This document shows positions 9,795 through 17,890 of a stretch of DNA of 17,890 bases, piece after piece. Position 1 is the stretch's first letter; every line of letters starts with the position of its first letter. Both the position numbers and the translations under genes were made by a program. Origin of the DNA: Ophiocordyceps camponoti-saundersi (nom. inval.) (Eukaryota > Ascomycota > Sordariomycetes > Hypocreales > Ophiocordycipitaceae); the NCBI GenBank assembly GCA_003339415.1, contig PDHQ01000519.1, positions 1-17,890 of the forward strand, in the 5' to 3' direction. The notes below the pieces were generated by a model, which ran no database searches, was not told the origin of the DNA, and worked only from the letters and a program-made list of their open reading frames with translations.

Positions 9795-10010
9795 TATCTA
9801 TATTATAGATTAGATATAGTAGTTTATCTATACGCTTACTACGGTTTAAGCAGAAGTCGTCTATATTAAGTACGCCCGATACGTATACGTAGGGCGTTGT
9901 CTTATCTATATTATAGACTAAATAAAATAAGTTTACGATACGCTTCCTATAATTAAAGCAGAAGTCTATAACTTTATTAAGCAGGTCTAGGCGCTTATAG
10001 AGCGTATTAA
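9795..10010 (+). repeat. 108-bp tandem duplication within reading frame
   Basis: TATCTATATTATAG begins at 9795 and again at 9903. Matching continues through TTAAGCAGAAGTC and AAAGCAGAAGTC. The period of 108 is 36 codons, so the long + strand frame is preserved; both copies start IYIID and share AEV. The copies are diverged but alignable. Confidence 0.6.
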
Positions 10011-10076
10011 ACGTATAATTACCCTGCTTATATTATAAAGTAACGATTTATACTAATTAGTAATAATAAAATAATA

Positions 10077-10316
10077 GAGATCGAAGACCCTCTCGCGGTC
10101 GCCCGCAATCTGCCACTATATTTCTAAATACGTAAATACGGAACTCTCTATAACTTAACCGATAAAGAACTAGAGGATAGGGAAGTCTAAGTCTTATTAT
10201 CTTATAACTTAACCGAGGATAATCGAGAGGGTAAGGAGGTGTAAGTTTTATTACTTTACTAAGGGGGATATAAAGGTCTAGGTTTATCTATTTTCGCTCG
10301 CGCAGGTACGGGCTAG
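10077..10316 (+). pseudogene. degenerate coding segment with 18-codon repeat
   Basis: This frame is one phase away from the upstream long frame and reads EIEDPLAVARNLPLYF, then two copies of an 18-residue repeat beginning YNLT (10149-10202 and 10203-10256), then GGYKGLGLS and ARAGTG. The 54-bp period keeps phase, which supports translation. It may be the C-terminal part of the frame ending near 10036 after a one-base indel, or a separate small gene. Family unknown. Confidence 0.35.
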
Positions 10317-10529
10317 ATAATAATTCTCTATATATAAAATAATAATATTTCTCCTTTTAATAAAGCGATAGCGGTAAGAGTAGATAGGAATTGCATATTA
10401 TTTAATAAATCCGTAAGAAAAAAAAAAATATCCTTTCTCTCTCTCCCCCTCTCTTATAAATACCTACTCTTACTAGATCGGAACCGAATATTTTTTTTAT
10501 ATTACTTAGCACGCTTCCCTTATAGTCGT
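10317..10529. other. spacer between convergent degenerate genes
   Basis: AT-rich sequence contains an A run at about 10419-10428 and a CT-rich stretch at about 10434-10455. The + strand frame ends before it and the - strand frame ends after it. No gene or terminator-like hairpin is evident. Confidence 0.5.
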
Positions 10530-13050
10530 CTCTATTAACTCGATATCCCCCTACTACTTAACTTAATATTTCCTATATTCTACCTTTTCCTATCTCTTAC
10601 TATTCTACGCTCCTCTCTCGTCCCCGCTTTACCCTTTCTCTTTAGTAGCTCTTATCTTAAATGCCCTTTAACCGTAATATTAATCTACCTCTACGCGTCG
10701 CCTGCTATTAGACCTAGCGGTTAGGCTAAGACGAACGTGCCTATTCTTATATACTTTAGCACTATGTCCCGCCCGTGCCCGTTCTCTATATAGATCTTCC
10801 TTCCGCTCTCTACTATACTTAATCTAGCCTCGCCGAGTTTCGAGATACCTTTTCCTTCCGTACGGTATTTCTCCGTCTAGTCCTCGTAGTTCGTATATAT
10901 CCTAATTCCCGATACCCTAAATTCCGATATCTCGTTTGCCGCCTCTGCTACCTTTTCCTCGTCTATATTTTCCTCCGTATTCGTAGCCTCTGCTTCGCGT
11001 TATCTCGGTTATTCTAAACTAAGCACCTTTTTCCTCTTCCTCTCGGTCTTCGTGCTTTTCCTCTTCCTCTCGGTCTTTATAATACGGCGAGCCGGCCTCC
11101 TTTTTCGCTTTCGCGGACCTACCGTTAATAATACGGCGTAAGTTTTATTTTTAGCTTTATTAGCCCGTTACGAATCTCTCCTCTACGGTATAGCCTCACG
11201 CGTATCCTCCGTATCCTCTACCGCGCTCCCCGTTAGTACTATCTTACTCGAACTATTACCTCTCTCTTTCTCCTCTATCTTATTATTCCGCGCGTCCTTT
11301 TCTTTCCGCTCCCTCTCCTCTCTTATTTCCTTTAGATTTTCGTCACGCTTATCTCGTATACCCGATATTTCCGATATATTTAGCTCTCCCGTCCTCTCTA
11401 CTATATCCCCTAGCACGGTATTTTGCACTCCTCTTTTATAAGATATACCTACTACTATCCCCTCTCTCTCTCCTTCGACGCCTTCCCTTTCCGCTCCTCC
11501 CTATAAAAAAAGGGAAACATTAGCTTAGAGATAGTGCCGGACCTCCTTATTTCCTCTTACCTTATCTTCGCTTCTTACCGAACTTATAAGAACTTTATCT
11601 ATAAAGCTAGCTATAAAAGATATTATTCCTCTAGTATCTTTTCCCGCGTTATCTATCTCCTCCTATTATATATCTATATTATATTCTTCGCTTTATATCG
11701 TTTCGCCTCCTTTATCCGGTCCTTAGTAGTTACCTAGTCCCGCTTTATCGCCTTCTATTTACGCACGCGTAAATAGTCTATCTATCTCGAATACCTAGTA
11801 TAAGGGCGGTATATAAAATAAGCATATCCCTCCTATTATTATTAGTCCCTTACTCTTATCGTAACCCTTATCCGTTCTCTATCCTCTAGCCTTAAAAGGG
11901 TACTTTATATCCCCCTATCTCTCTAAACTTATAATACTAAGTTTATTAGCCGCTATCCTATATAGGCTTAATATAACTATATCGATCGCGCTTATATATA
12001 TCGGCTTCTCTCCCGCCTTTAGTATAACTTAATCTTATATAAGGAGTCTTAGCCTAGGTATTAACTATCTTGCCTCTCCGTACTATACTATCCTCGAAAT
12101 ATTAATACTAGCGATTTTAGTAACGCGGTCTAGCTTATATCTAACGAATCCCCTACTTTAGTGCTAGAGTATTATTATCGAAAGGTAGCCGTATTCCTAT
12201 TTTTCCTTTTATTTCGTATATAGCACGACGACGTAGTCGAACGCTACTCCTTTTCCCTATAAGTATAGGATCTCTTTCTATGCCCCTACCGTACGTTTTG
12301 CCCTTTCCTCCCTCCCCTCCTTCTATAGGTTAAATAGTATAAGTATTTGCGTTCCCTAGTCCTATAAAAAACTGCCCTAGTAATATCCCCTGTTATTTAA
12401 TTTCGCTCTAAAGTTAACTAGTCCGCCGATAAGCTTATGCTCGCTGAGCTGCTTTTTAAGGCTATAAGTAAAGAATCTTACTTTTCCTCGAAATATCTTA
12501 TTATCGTGCTTATTACTATACTTAGCTATTATTTCTAGCGCGTTATCCGTAAGATATATAGTATTCGTAAGCCCTCTTTATAGAATCCTTATTAATACCT
12601 ATAAGCTAAATAATAAGTATTAGTTTTGCCGCTTAGCGTCCTTTAGAAACTCGAATAGGTCTATATAGTATATTTGCTAGTTTACGATATCGGTAAACGG
12701 TTCTACTCCGTTTAATATTCTAACCTCCTTTTCCTTGCGTATATCTAGTAATAGCTCGTATTAATCTAGCTACTATAGCCGTAGCTTAAACTAGCTCGGC
12801 TACTTAAATTATAGTAACGTAGGAATCGTTTTCTCTACCTTCTTAAGAATATTACTTATGCCCGATAAATCCGATTACGTGCTTATCGAATATCTTAAGA
12901 TAAGAGGTAAGAATCTAGCTTCTAGCGTTACCCTCCTAAAGAAGTTTATCGCTTATAGTATAGCCGCTAATATTTCTAATCCTAATATCGAATTCTCCTC
13001 TATTTTCTTTCTTAGTTAGTAGTTAGCGTCTTTATTAAATAGTTCTCGCA
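10530..13050 (-). pseudogene. long degenerate reading frame, about 840 codons, unknown family with basic NLS-like region
   Basis: Read on the - strand, one phase continues from about 13050 to 10530, broken only by TAA/TAG; many TAG codons sit where Trp would fit (TGG to TAG). In order: an N-terminal part with LVRELFNKDANY, KKIEENSILGLEIL and ILKKVEKTIPTLL; a middle part with DNALEIIAKYSNKHDNK and EHKLIGGLVNFRAKLNNRGYY; an 81-codon stop-free stretch at 11428-11183 that is strongly charged (KEIREERERKEKDARNNK); a basic stretch GPRKRKRRPARR followed by a 9-residue repeat containing TERKRK twice (11077-11029), likely a nuclear localisation signal; and a C-terminal part with GHGRDIVLKYIRIGTFVLA. 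I cannot name the family. Stable phase over 2.5 kb and natural composition support a real ancestral gene. Confidence 0.55.
11029..11077 (-). repeat. 27-bp repeat encoding basic KTERKRK motif
   Basis: TTTTCCTCTTCCTCTCGGTC at 11029-11048 recurs at 11056-11075, a period of 27 bases (nine codons) in phase with the - strand frame. Each copy encodes KTERKRK. With the preceding PRKRKRRPARR it forms a bipartite-like basic cluster. Confidence 0.7.
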
Positions 13051-13192
13051 CTAAATTTTACGAGAAAATAAAGAAGAAAAAAAAAAATAGTAATACGAAA
13101 TTCGTACTTAATAGGTTTTTTTATTCTACGCCGTCACGTTATTATTTACGCAGTTATATAACGGTATATACCTCTATTTTCCTTTATTTTTA

Positions 13193-13194
<2 letters not shown>

Positions 13195-13231
<37 letters not shown>
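13195..13231 (-). repeat. 37-base poly(T), a poly(A) tail if read on the - strand
   Basis: The T run follows an AT-rich 3'-UTR-like sequence on the - strand and sits within 150 bases of the start of the 10530-13050 frame. It could mark the 3' end of a non-LTR element or retrocopy whose body lies to the right. No LINE reverse transcriptase was recognised in 13232-14150, so this is not proven. Confidence 0.5.
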
Positions 13232-13233
<2 letters not shown>

Positions 13234-14149
13234 TTTTACCGTATTTTATACTTATCTTACTTAGTCTATACTTATTATACCTAATATACCTACTAGGCTA
13301 CCTAGGCCACCCTTACTCTAGGGACTAACTTACCTTTATATACATATAACGTTATATTATCGAAGGTACGATTAGTAGGGCCGCGGGCGTAAACTGCTAT
13401 AAACTACCCCCTCCCCTTTCCTCCCCCCTTTTCGACTATTATTATCCTAAGGTTAAATTAAGTATAATTATTTTACTACTTTAAGGCATATATCCTTACT
13501 ATCTTATATATATATATATATATATTATATAATATATAAACGTCTCCGTAATATTAACTTCTAATAATAAGATCGTAATATATCTTACCTTTAATCTTAA
13601 TATATATCTACTACTTTAAAACGCACTCCCCGCACCTTTAAATATATATATATATTTAGACTTTAAAGTTTAAAATATATATTATATTTATATATATATT
13701 ATTAAGTAACTTTTTAGCACGCTTTTCTATATAGTAATATTATTTATAAGAAATAAGCGCGCTAGATATCTCCGTATATATTTCTTATTATAACCTTTAT
13801 AGCTGCGTCTCCTTACCTTTCTCCTCGATTAGAACTAGAGACGCCTACTTAGGCTTACTATAGCCTCTTATTATTATAACCTCGCTATATTCTCTAATAA
13901 CCCCCGTAGCACTATTCTAGTTATCGCTATATAATAATTATTTCTTTATATTTCCCGCTTATATCTATACTTAGCGTATACTATTTATATTATACGAAAG
14001 CAAATTTTTATTTTCCTTTTTTCTAATATCTTTTAGTTATCCTTATCCTTAACTAACCTTAGAAGTACTAAGTTAACTATATACGTTTATATATATCTCT
14101 TAACGCTTACGTTATACCCGGGATAGCTATAATAATCTTAACTTACTTC
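13232..14149. other. AT-rich sequence, no recognisable gene
   Basis: It contains (TA)n at about 13505-13526 and further AT-only stretches at 13505-13545 and 13640-13705. A - strand frame in phase with the Gag-like segment can be followed down to about 13700 if TAA/TAG are read through, giving Arg/Lys-rich sequence, but no motif supports it. Confidence 0.4.
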
Positions 14150-14700
14150 GCACGATCTATAACCCTAAGTTTAATATCGTCGTTGTTCTCGTTCTAAGTA
14201 ACTATAATCGTATCTACGACCGAATCCGTAGCCGCCGCCGTAGTTATAATTATACGATACCGCGCTCCCCGCAAACGAAATATATATATCGCGCACCTAC
14301 CGGACTTAAATAAGAAGTATTCTTTAAAAAGGCTAGAGTTCTTCCGGCAAATATTATATAGGCTTAATAATATCGGGGCGCGGCTCGCTATTAGATATAC
14401 TAGTAGGCGTCCGCGCCGTCGTAGCACGCGCTTTATAATATCTTAGTACGATACTATATTTAGAGACTTTACCTAGATATCGTCGCTAGGGAGCGCCGCT
14501 AGGCGCTTCTCCTTATCCTTCGTATTATATATTAGTATCTCCTCTTATCCGGTATATATTATCGTTTTTACTTACTATAAGGGCAAATAGTTAAAAGAGT
14601 TTTTCTCTAATACCGGATATCTTTATTACTTTCTATTCCTAGTAAGCTTTATTAGAGGATATCGTGCGATAAAGGGTAGGTATAAAGTTATTATACGAAA
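14150..14700 (-). pseudogene. Gag-like remnant of a second Copia element
   Basis: On the - strand, 14645-14629 reads W-E-W-K with both W from TAG, followed by EK.LF.LFALI, matching the same segment of the right-hand element at 17741-17680. After about 14575 the two copies diverge. This copy continues in phase through NSEPRPDIIKP near 14380 and a Gly/Tyr/Arg-rich stretch (GGGYGFGRRYDYSYLERE) at about 14240-14185, which would suit a nucleic-acid-binding Gag C-terminus. There is no CCHC zinc knuckle. Its position directly downstream of an LTR and leader is where gag is expected. A 77-codon open frame in another phase (14427-14194) is judged a shadow. Confidence 0.45.
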
Positions 14701-14786
14701 CGTAAGGATTTATTAGAGAATAAAAAAAAATAACTATATAAAAAAACTAAATTAGCAGGGTTATTAATAAAGGTCGCCGCCGCGTA
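14580..14786 (-). repeat. direct repeat, left copy (Copia leader and start of Gag)
   Basis: This matches 17667-17880. Shared features in - strand order are GCGGCGGCGACCTT directly after the LTR end, ACCCTGCTAA, TATATAGT, a T run, and the W-E-W-K coding segment. The two copies are about 3.1 kb apart. Confidence 0.75.
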
Positions 14787-15414
14787 TATCGCAGATAACG
14801 TTATCGCTTACCTCGGTTATTATCGTCGTTATCGTCGCTCCTCGCCTTACCTAAAGAGAAGAAGAAGAGGAGGGGAGGAGAGGAGAAGAAGGGAAGAAGA
14901 GAAGAGGGGAGGGTTTAGGAAAGAAGAGGGCCTTTTATATCTTTTCCGGATAGCCCGTTATATAACTTACCGTTCTTTACGAGGAAGAGAGCATCGTTAC
15001 TTTATTTATCTCTACCTCCTACGGCTTCCTGCGCCTAGTCTTTTATATCTAACTTTTCGCCCTTGCGATACGGTAAAGACTAACGATAGTTATATTTTTA
15101 TAAAATATCGTTAAAAGTAGAGTACCTCGGTACGTAACTGCCGCTGCTAATATAGCACCTAAGTCTTAAAAGGGATACGTACCTTTAGTATCTTACTAAT
15201 ACGGGTACGTATCGTATTTACTAATAGTAGGGGCAGGTTATCTAACCTATATATATTAGTTATTAAGGTATATAGTCTATTATCGACTAGGTTATATTAT
15301 ACTCTAGCTAAGTAGGCTCTTAGTGCCCCTCTTATACTAATTTAGTATACTAATTATATAAGTCTAATTAGGCTCGAGCCCTAAGTGGGTCTAGCTTAGA
15401 CTAGGCCTGCGACA
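14787..15414 (-). mobile_element. Copia long terminal repeat, 628 bp
   Basis: On the - strand the repeat starts TGTCGCAG at 15414, immediately after a polypurine tract, and ends CTGCGATA at 14787. The ends are inverted repeats of each other apart from one C-to-T change in a CpA context. A TATA box lies about 475 bases in. The U5 side is very pyrimidine-rich on this strand (purine-rich on +, 14858-14930). It serves as the 3' LTR of the element to the right, and the sequence to its left repeats that element's leader, so it also sits as a 5' LTR for a second copy. Confidence 0.75.
14931..14940 (-). promoter_or_regulatory. LTR TATA box
   Basis: ATATAAAAGG reads on the - strand, followed by a pyrimidine-rich stretch as expected for the R/U5 boundary. 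The predicted transcription start would be about 30 bases downstream, near 14905. Confidence 0.55.
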
Positions 15415-15424
15415 CCTCCCCTAA
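15415..15424 (-). promoter_or_regulatory. polypurine tract
   Basis: TAGGGGAGG on the - strand sits directly before the TG of the LTR, which is the standard site for priming plus-strand DNA synthesis in LTR elements. Confidence 0.65.
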
Positions 15425-15455
15425 GGCCAGGCAAGCTTAAAAGACTATCGTGATA

Positions 15456-17770
15456 TTATTTCTTAGTATTTAGGCTACTAAAGCCTCCCCTATTCCTTAG
15501 CATAGCTAGATTTAGCTAGTATACGAACTGCTAATACTTATTTAGCTGTAGACCCTTCGTAAGGCCGTCTGCGATTATATCTACCATGCCGATCTGCTAT
15601 AAATTAAAGAAGCCTATCTAATACCTCTAGATTATCTATTTATAGCGCAAATCGATATGCCTAGTACGTGCCTTATTAAGCGGGTTAATTACGGCGAGCC
15701 GGGCGTTTTAACTATCTATATATATTAGAAGAGGCCTCTTTTATTTATAGCCTATATCACGGATTATATCCGCGAGCTAGATCGTTATTAGGCTAGCGGG
15801 CGTTAGGGCTATAAATTCGGCCTTTATATTACTTATTATAACTAGGGTCTAACGCTTAGATCGCCACGCGATCGGCTTACTAGCGAGGAATATAACGAAC
15901 CCGGCTATTAAGGCGCGGGTTGCCTAATTATCCGCGAACGATACGTCGGAATAGACGCGGAGTTAAAGGTCCTTATTATATGCCGCACTACCTAGTATAA
16001 TGCTAAGAGAAGGCATGCCACGTAGATAGTAGAATAGATACTTTATCGCAGCTAAATAAGCGTAAGTTAGATAGGAATTTACCTCCGATAGTTTCTTCAC
16101 GCTATATATAATATCGGGCCTCGTGCCTAGGGCTAGCTAATTTAGGCTACTTATACGTTTCTATTATATCGTAGCCTTTATCGCTATTTTAGCCTCTTTT
16201 TAATTATATAGAATCGTATACTTCGCGGGCCACGGCGTCTTCGTCGGCTTTAAATCGTCGGTATCGAATAGCTTAAGGATCTTACGGGTGAAGGAGGTCT
16301 AATATACTCGGATAGTGCGTGCCTCACGATCGCGATCGAACTCTAAGCTTAGGAATTCCTAAGGCTCGCTAAGGTGCTTAATTTCGTATAAATCGTCGAG
16401 AATTTCGGCCTTATTATTAATCTATGCTTACGTCGGTGCGGTAAGGAGGATATCGTCTATATAAAGAACGAGGAGACTGCCGTCGCTATAGTAATAAAGG
16501 CAGAGTTCGGAGTTAAGGGGTTCGAAATAGCGACTAGCTAGATCCTTAGCTGCACGCTCGAACTATTATCGTGGCGACGCGCGATACCTATAAAGAGCCC
16601 TTTTTAGGCGGCAAACGCGGCCTAATTTGTCCTTAAAGCCGTAAAGCTATTCGACGAAGATATCTTTATTAAGTTTAGCGTTAATAAAGGTATTTACGAC
16701 GTCGAACTTAGCCTATTTAAGGTCTTATATAGCGATAAGCGTAAGGAAGATACGAACGGACAATTAATACGCTACCGTAGTATAGAGGTCTTTAACTAGC
16801 CGATCTATAGGATTACGATCTCCGCGGATAACCTAGCGAGCTTTCGCTATTAGATCTACGCCTTTAATAGGCTTCTCTATATATACCTAACGCCTAGGAA
16901 GGGTCTTTATATCGTAAGGCTTCGGTATAAGCTCCTAAGCGCCCTTTTAGTATAGTTTATTAAGTTCTTTATTTATCGCGGGCACTTATCGTTTATCGAA
17001 GTCGGGGAGTTTTTTCGCGGCACGATAATTGCTAGGGGCATAGCTTATAAAGGTTTCCGCAGCTAAGGCTAAGAGAATTATTATAAGCGCCTTACTAATA
17101 TATTCGTCTTTATCGGCGAAGGTAACGTGCGGCGTAGCTGTCTTAATAATACCTTTAGTAGCTAGATTAGCCTATATAAGCCTCTTTAATCTTCTCGTAA
17201 GTTTAGTGCCCTAGATCTCCTTAGATAAATAGCGCTTACAGCGTTATATATCGGTTAAGGTAGAAGAAAGTATCGATACCTCGCGTATATATTAAGAGGG
17301 TCGTTTATCGGGCATTAAATCGGTTTATTAAAGCTATAGGGTACTAGCTAATTCGTTAGGATTATTATAATTATTATAATCGATCTAAAAGCTAGGAAGG
17401 CTTATAGATATAGGCAGTAATTATGCCTCTTTATTAGCTTTTTTAGCTTCTTTAATCGATAGGAGAAGGGTATTTTCTTTAGAAATCGGGCGCGGTGCCT
17501 CGTTACCTCGATTAGGCGTGGCGTTTAGTGAGGGAAAGTGCGAAGGGTCTCTCTCGGGCGTTTTAAATCGCTCTTTTAATAGCCCTATAAATTCCTCTTT
17601 AACGCGCGATAAATTTAATAATCCGGCTATAATAGTTAGATATTTCTTCGGTTATTACTTATTATTTGCTATAAGTGCAAATAGTCGAAGGAGTCCTTTT
17701 TCCTTAGTACTAGACGTTCTTATCTCCTTCTATTCCTACCGACCTTTCGAGGAAGGTATCTACGAATAAA
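15456..17770 (-). pseudogene. Ty1/Copia polyprotein remnant: Gag start, linker, reverse transcriptase, RNase H
   Basis: One - strand phase runs the full length with dozens of TAA/TAG codons and no TGA. Order: Gag-like W-E-W-K segment (17741-17724), linker ending APSNYRAAKKLPDFDK near 17000, then RT: the W-V-x-K-P-I-K-G and KAR-x-V-I-R-G region (about 16890-16825), FDVVNTF (16706-16686), FVE-x-x-YGF (about 16660-16640), and the catalytic YIDD at 16463-16452, where Copia usually has YVDD. RNase H shows VYSD (15956-15945), KAEFIAL (15824-15804) and ADGLTKG (15572-15552). RT copies genomic RNA into DNA and RNase H removes the RNA strand. No integrase HHCC/DDE core and no protease motif is seen. 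It is inactive. Confidence 0.95.
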
Positions 17771-17880
17771 GGGTATAACGCTTCTTAAGCGACACGCAGA
17801 GGATTATCCGAAAAAAAAAAAAAACGACTATATAAGATAACTAGGTTAGCAGGGTCGTTAATTAAGGTCGCCGCCGCGGC
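17667..17880 (-). repeat. direct repeat, right copy (Copia leader and start of Gag)
   Basis: Between the LTR edge at 17881 and the Gag-like start lie about 110 bases of leader, including GCGGCGGCGACCTT and a 14-base A run on the + strand (17811-17824). The same layout occurs at 14580-14786. A primer binding site should start here, but I could not match it to a tRNA 3' end with confidence. Confidence 0.7.
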
Positions 17881-17890
17881 TATCGTAGAT
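17881..17890 (-). mobile_element. 3' edge of the 5' LTR
   Basis: The - strand sequence CTACGATA corresponds to CTGCGACA with two RIP-type changes, matching the LTR end at 14787-14794. The rest of the 5' LTR would lie beyond the window. Confidence 0.6.

Larger units (their letters stand above)
7003..10036 (+). pseudogene. long degenerate reading frame of unknown function
   Basis: The frame starts at the third ATA copy of the gene-start block and keeps one phase for about 1010 codons with no TGA but many TAA/TAG. Protein-like stretches include SIRRRASKF..EYFLRLEYISF near 7355-7415, a stop-free run at 7490-7645, SRSDRHSRAL near 8330, SIVARGLARTLFSATSRS near 8500-8550, YKDKRRKRKEDKNYLIKCRE near 9355-9410 and KAEVYNFIK near 9955. 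The last part is helical and rich in I, K, Q and E. A short pyrimidine tract at 8041-8110 interrupts it. I recognise no domain. It could be several genes, and indels may hide in the phase. Coding strand is inferred from composition, the shared 5' end and the 108-bp in-phase duplication. Confidence 0.4.

Noticed and set aside
11480..11520. Possible intron 3' end (CTAAT, T run, TATAG) in the - strand frame
   Set aside because: The phase before and after it is the same, so reading straight through is simpler; no matching 5' splice site was found.
11534..11737. Open + strand frame of 67 codons
   Set aside because: Antisense shadow of the - strand frame at 10530-13050.
13094..13106. Palindrome TACGAAATTCGTA
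   Set aside because: Short, single occurrence, expected by chance in AT-rich sequence.
14194..14427. Open - strand frame of 77 codons
   Set aside because: It is out of phase with the Gag-like start at 14645-14629; the in-phase frame gives the Gly/Tyr/Arg-rich sequence expected of Gag. Not fully excluded.
17518..17769. Open + strand frame of 83 codons
   Set aside because: Antisense to the Copia polyprotein.
17840..17880. tRNA primer binding site after the 5' LTR edge
   Set aside because: No TGG start or clear tRNA 3'-end complement could be matched, possibly because of RIP changes.

Overview
The window looks like a repeat-rich, AT-rich block from a filamentous ascomycete (Pezizomycotina) that has been heavily damaged by repeat-induced point mutation (RIP). 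CpA and TpG are very rare and TpA is very common on both strands, while CpG is retained (for example, bases 1021-1080 hold eight TpA, one CpA and no TpG). TGA is almost absent, and coding frames are broken almost only by TAA and TAG. I see no intact gene, tRNA or rRNA. One caution applies throughout: after RIP nearly every frame is free of TGA, so reading through TAA/TAG is weak evidence by itself. I rely on family motifs, agreement between repeat copies, and protein-like composition.

Left part (1-7085): a head-to-tail array of related units. A 53-base poly(A) runs straight into a gene-start block at about 57-165, which continues as a degenerate frame to 597. Unit A (about 601-3560) and unit B (about 3561-6210) are full copies. 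Unit C (about 6211-7085) keeps only the 3' pyrimidine tract, the 5' flank and the gene-start block. Each full unit holds, in order, a simple-repeat lead, a degenerate frame of unknown function, a long pyrimidine-rich minisatellite, a conserved 5' flank with (CT)n and (TA)n, and the next gene-start block. The putative start is ATG in the first copy and ATA in the other three.

Middle (7003-13231): two long degenerate reading frames of unknown family converge. The + strand frame (7003 to about 10036, perhaps to 10316) begins with the third ATA copy of the gene-start block and then leaves the array's sequence. The - strand frame (about 13050 to 10530, roughly 840 codons) ends in a charged region and a basic, NLS-like repeat. 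A 37-base poly(T) at 13195-13231 lies just beyond it and reads as a poly(A) tail on the - strand.

Right part (13232-17890): Ty1/Copia retrotransposon remains on the - strand. A clear reverse transcriptase and RNase H polyprotein (about 17770-15456) is followed by a polypurine tract and a 628-bp LTR (14787-15414) with a TATA box. The edge of the matching 5' LTR appears at 17881-17890. The internal region is only about 2.47 kb, and I find no integrase or protease in it, so it appears to be internally deleted. Leader and Gag-like sequence occurs on the far side of the LTR as well (14786 downward), so two elements seem to share one LTR. The Copia part keeps more TpG/CpA than the left array and is probably less mutated.
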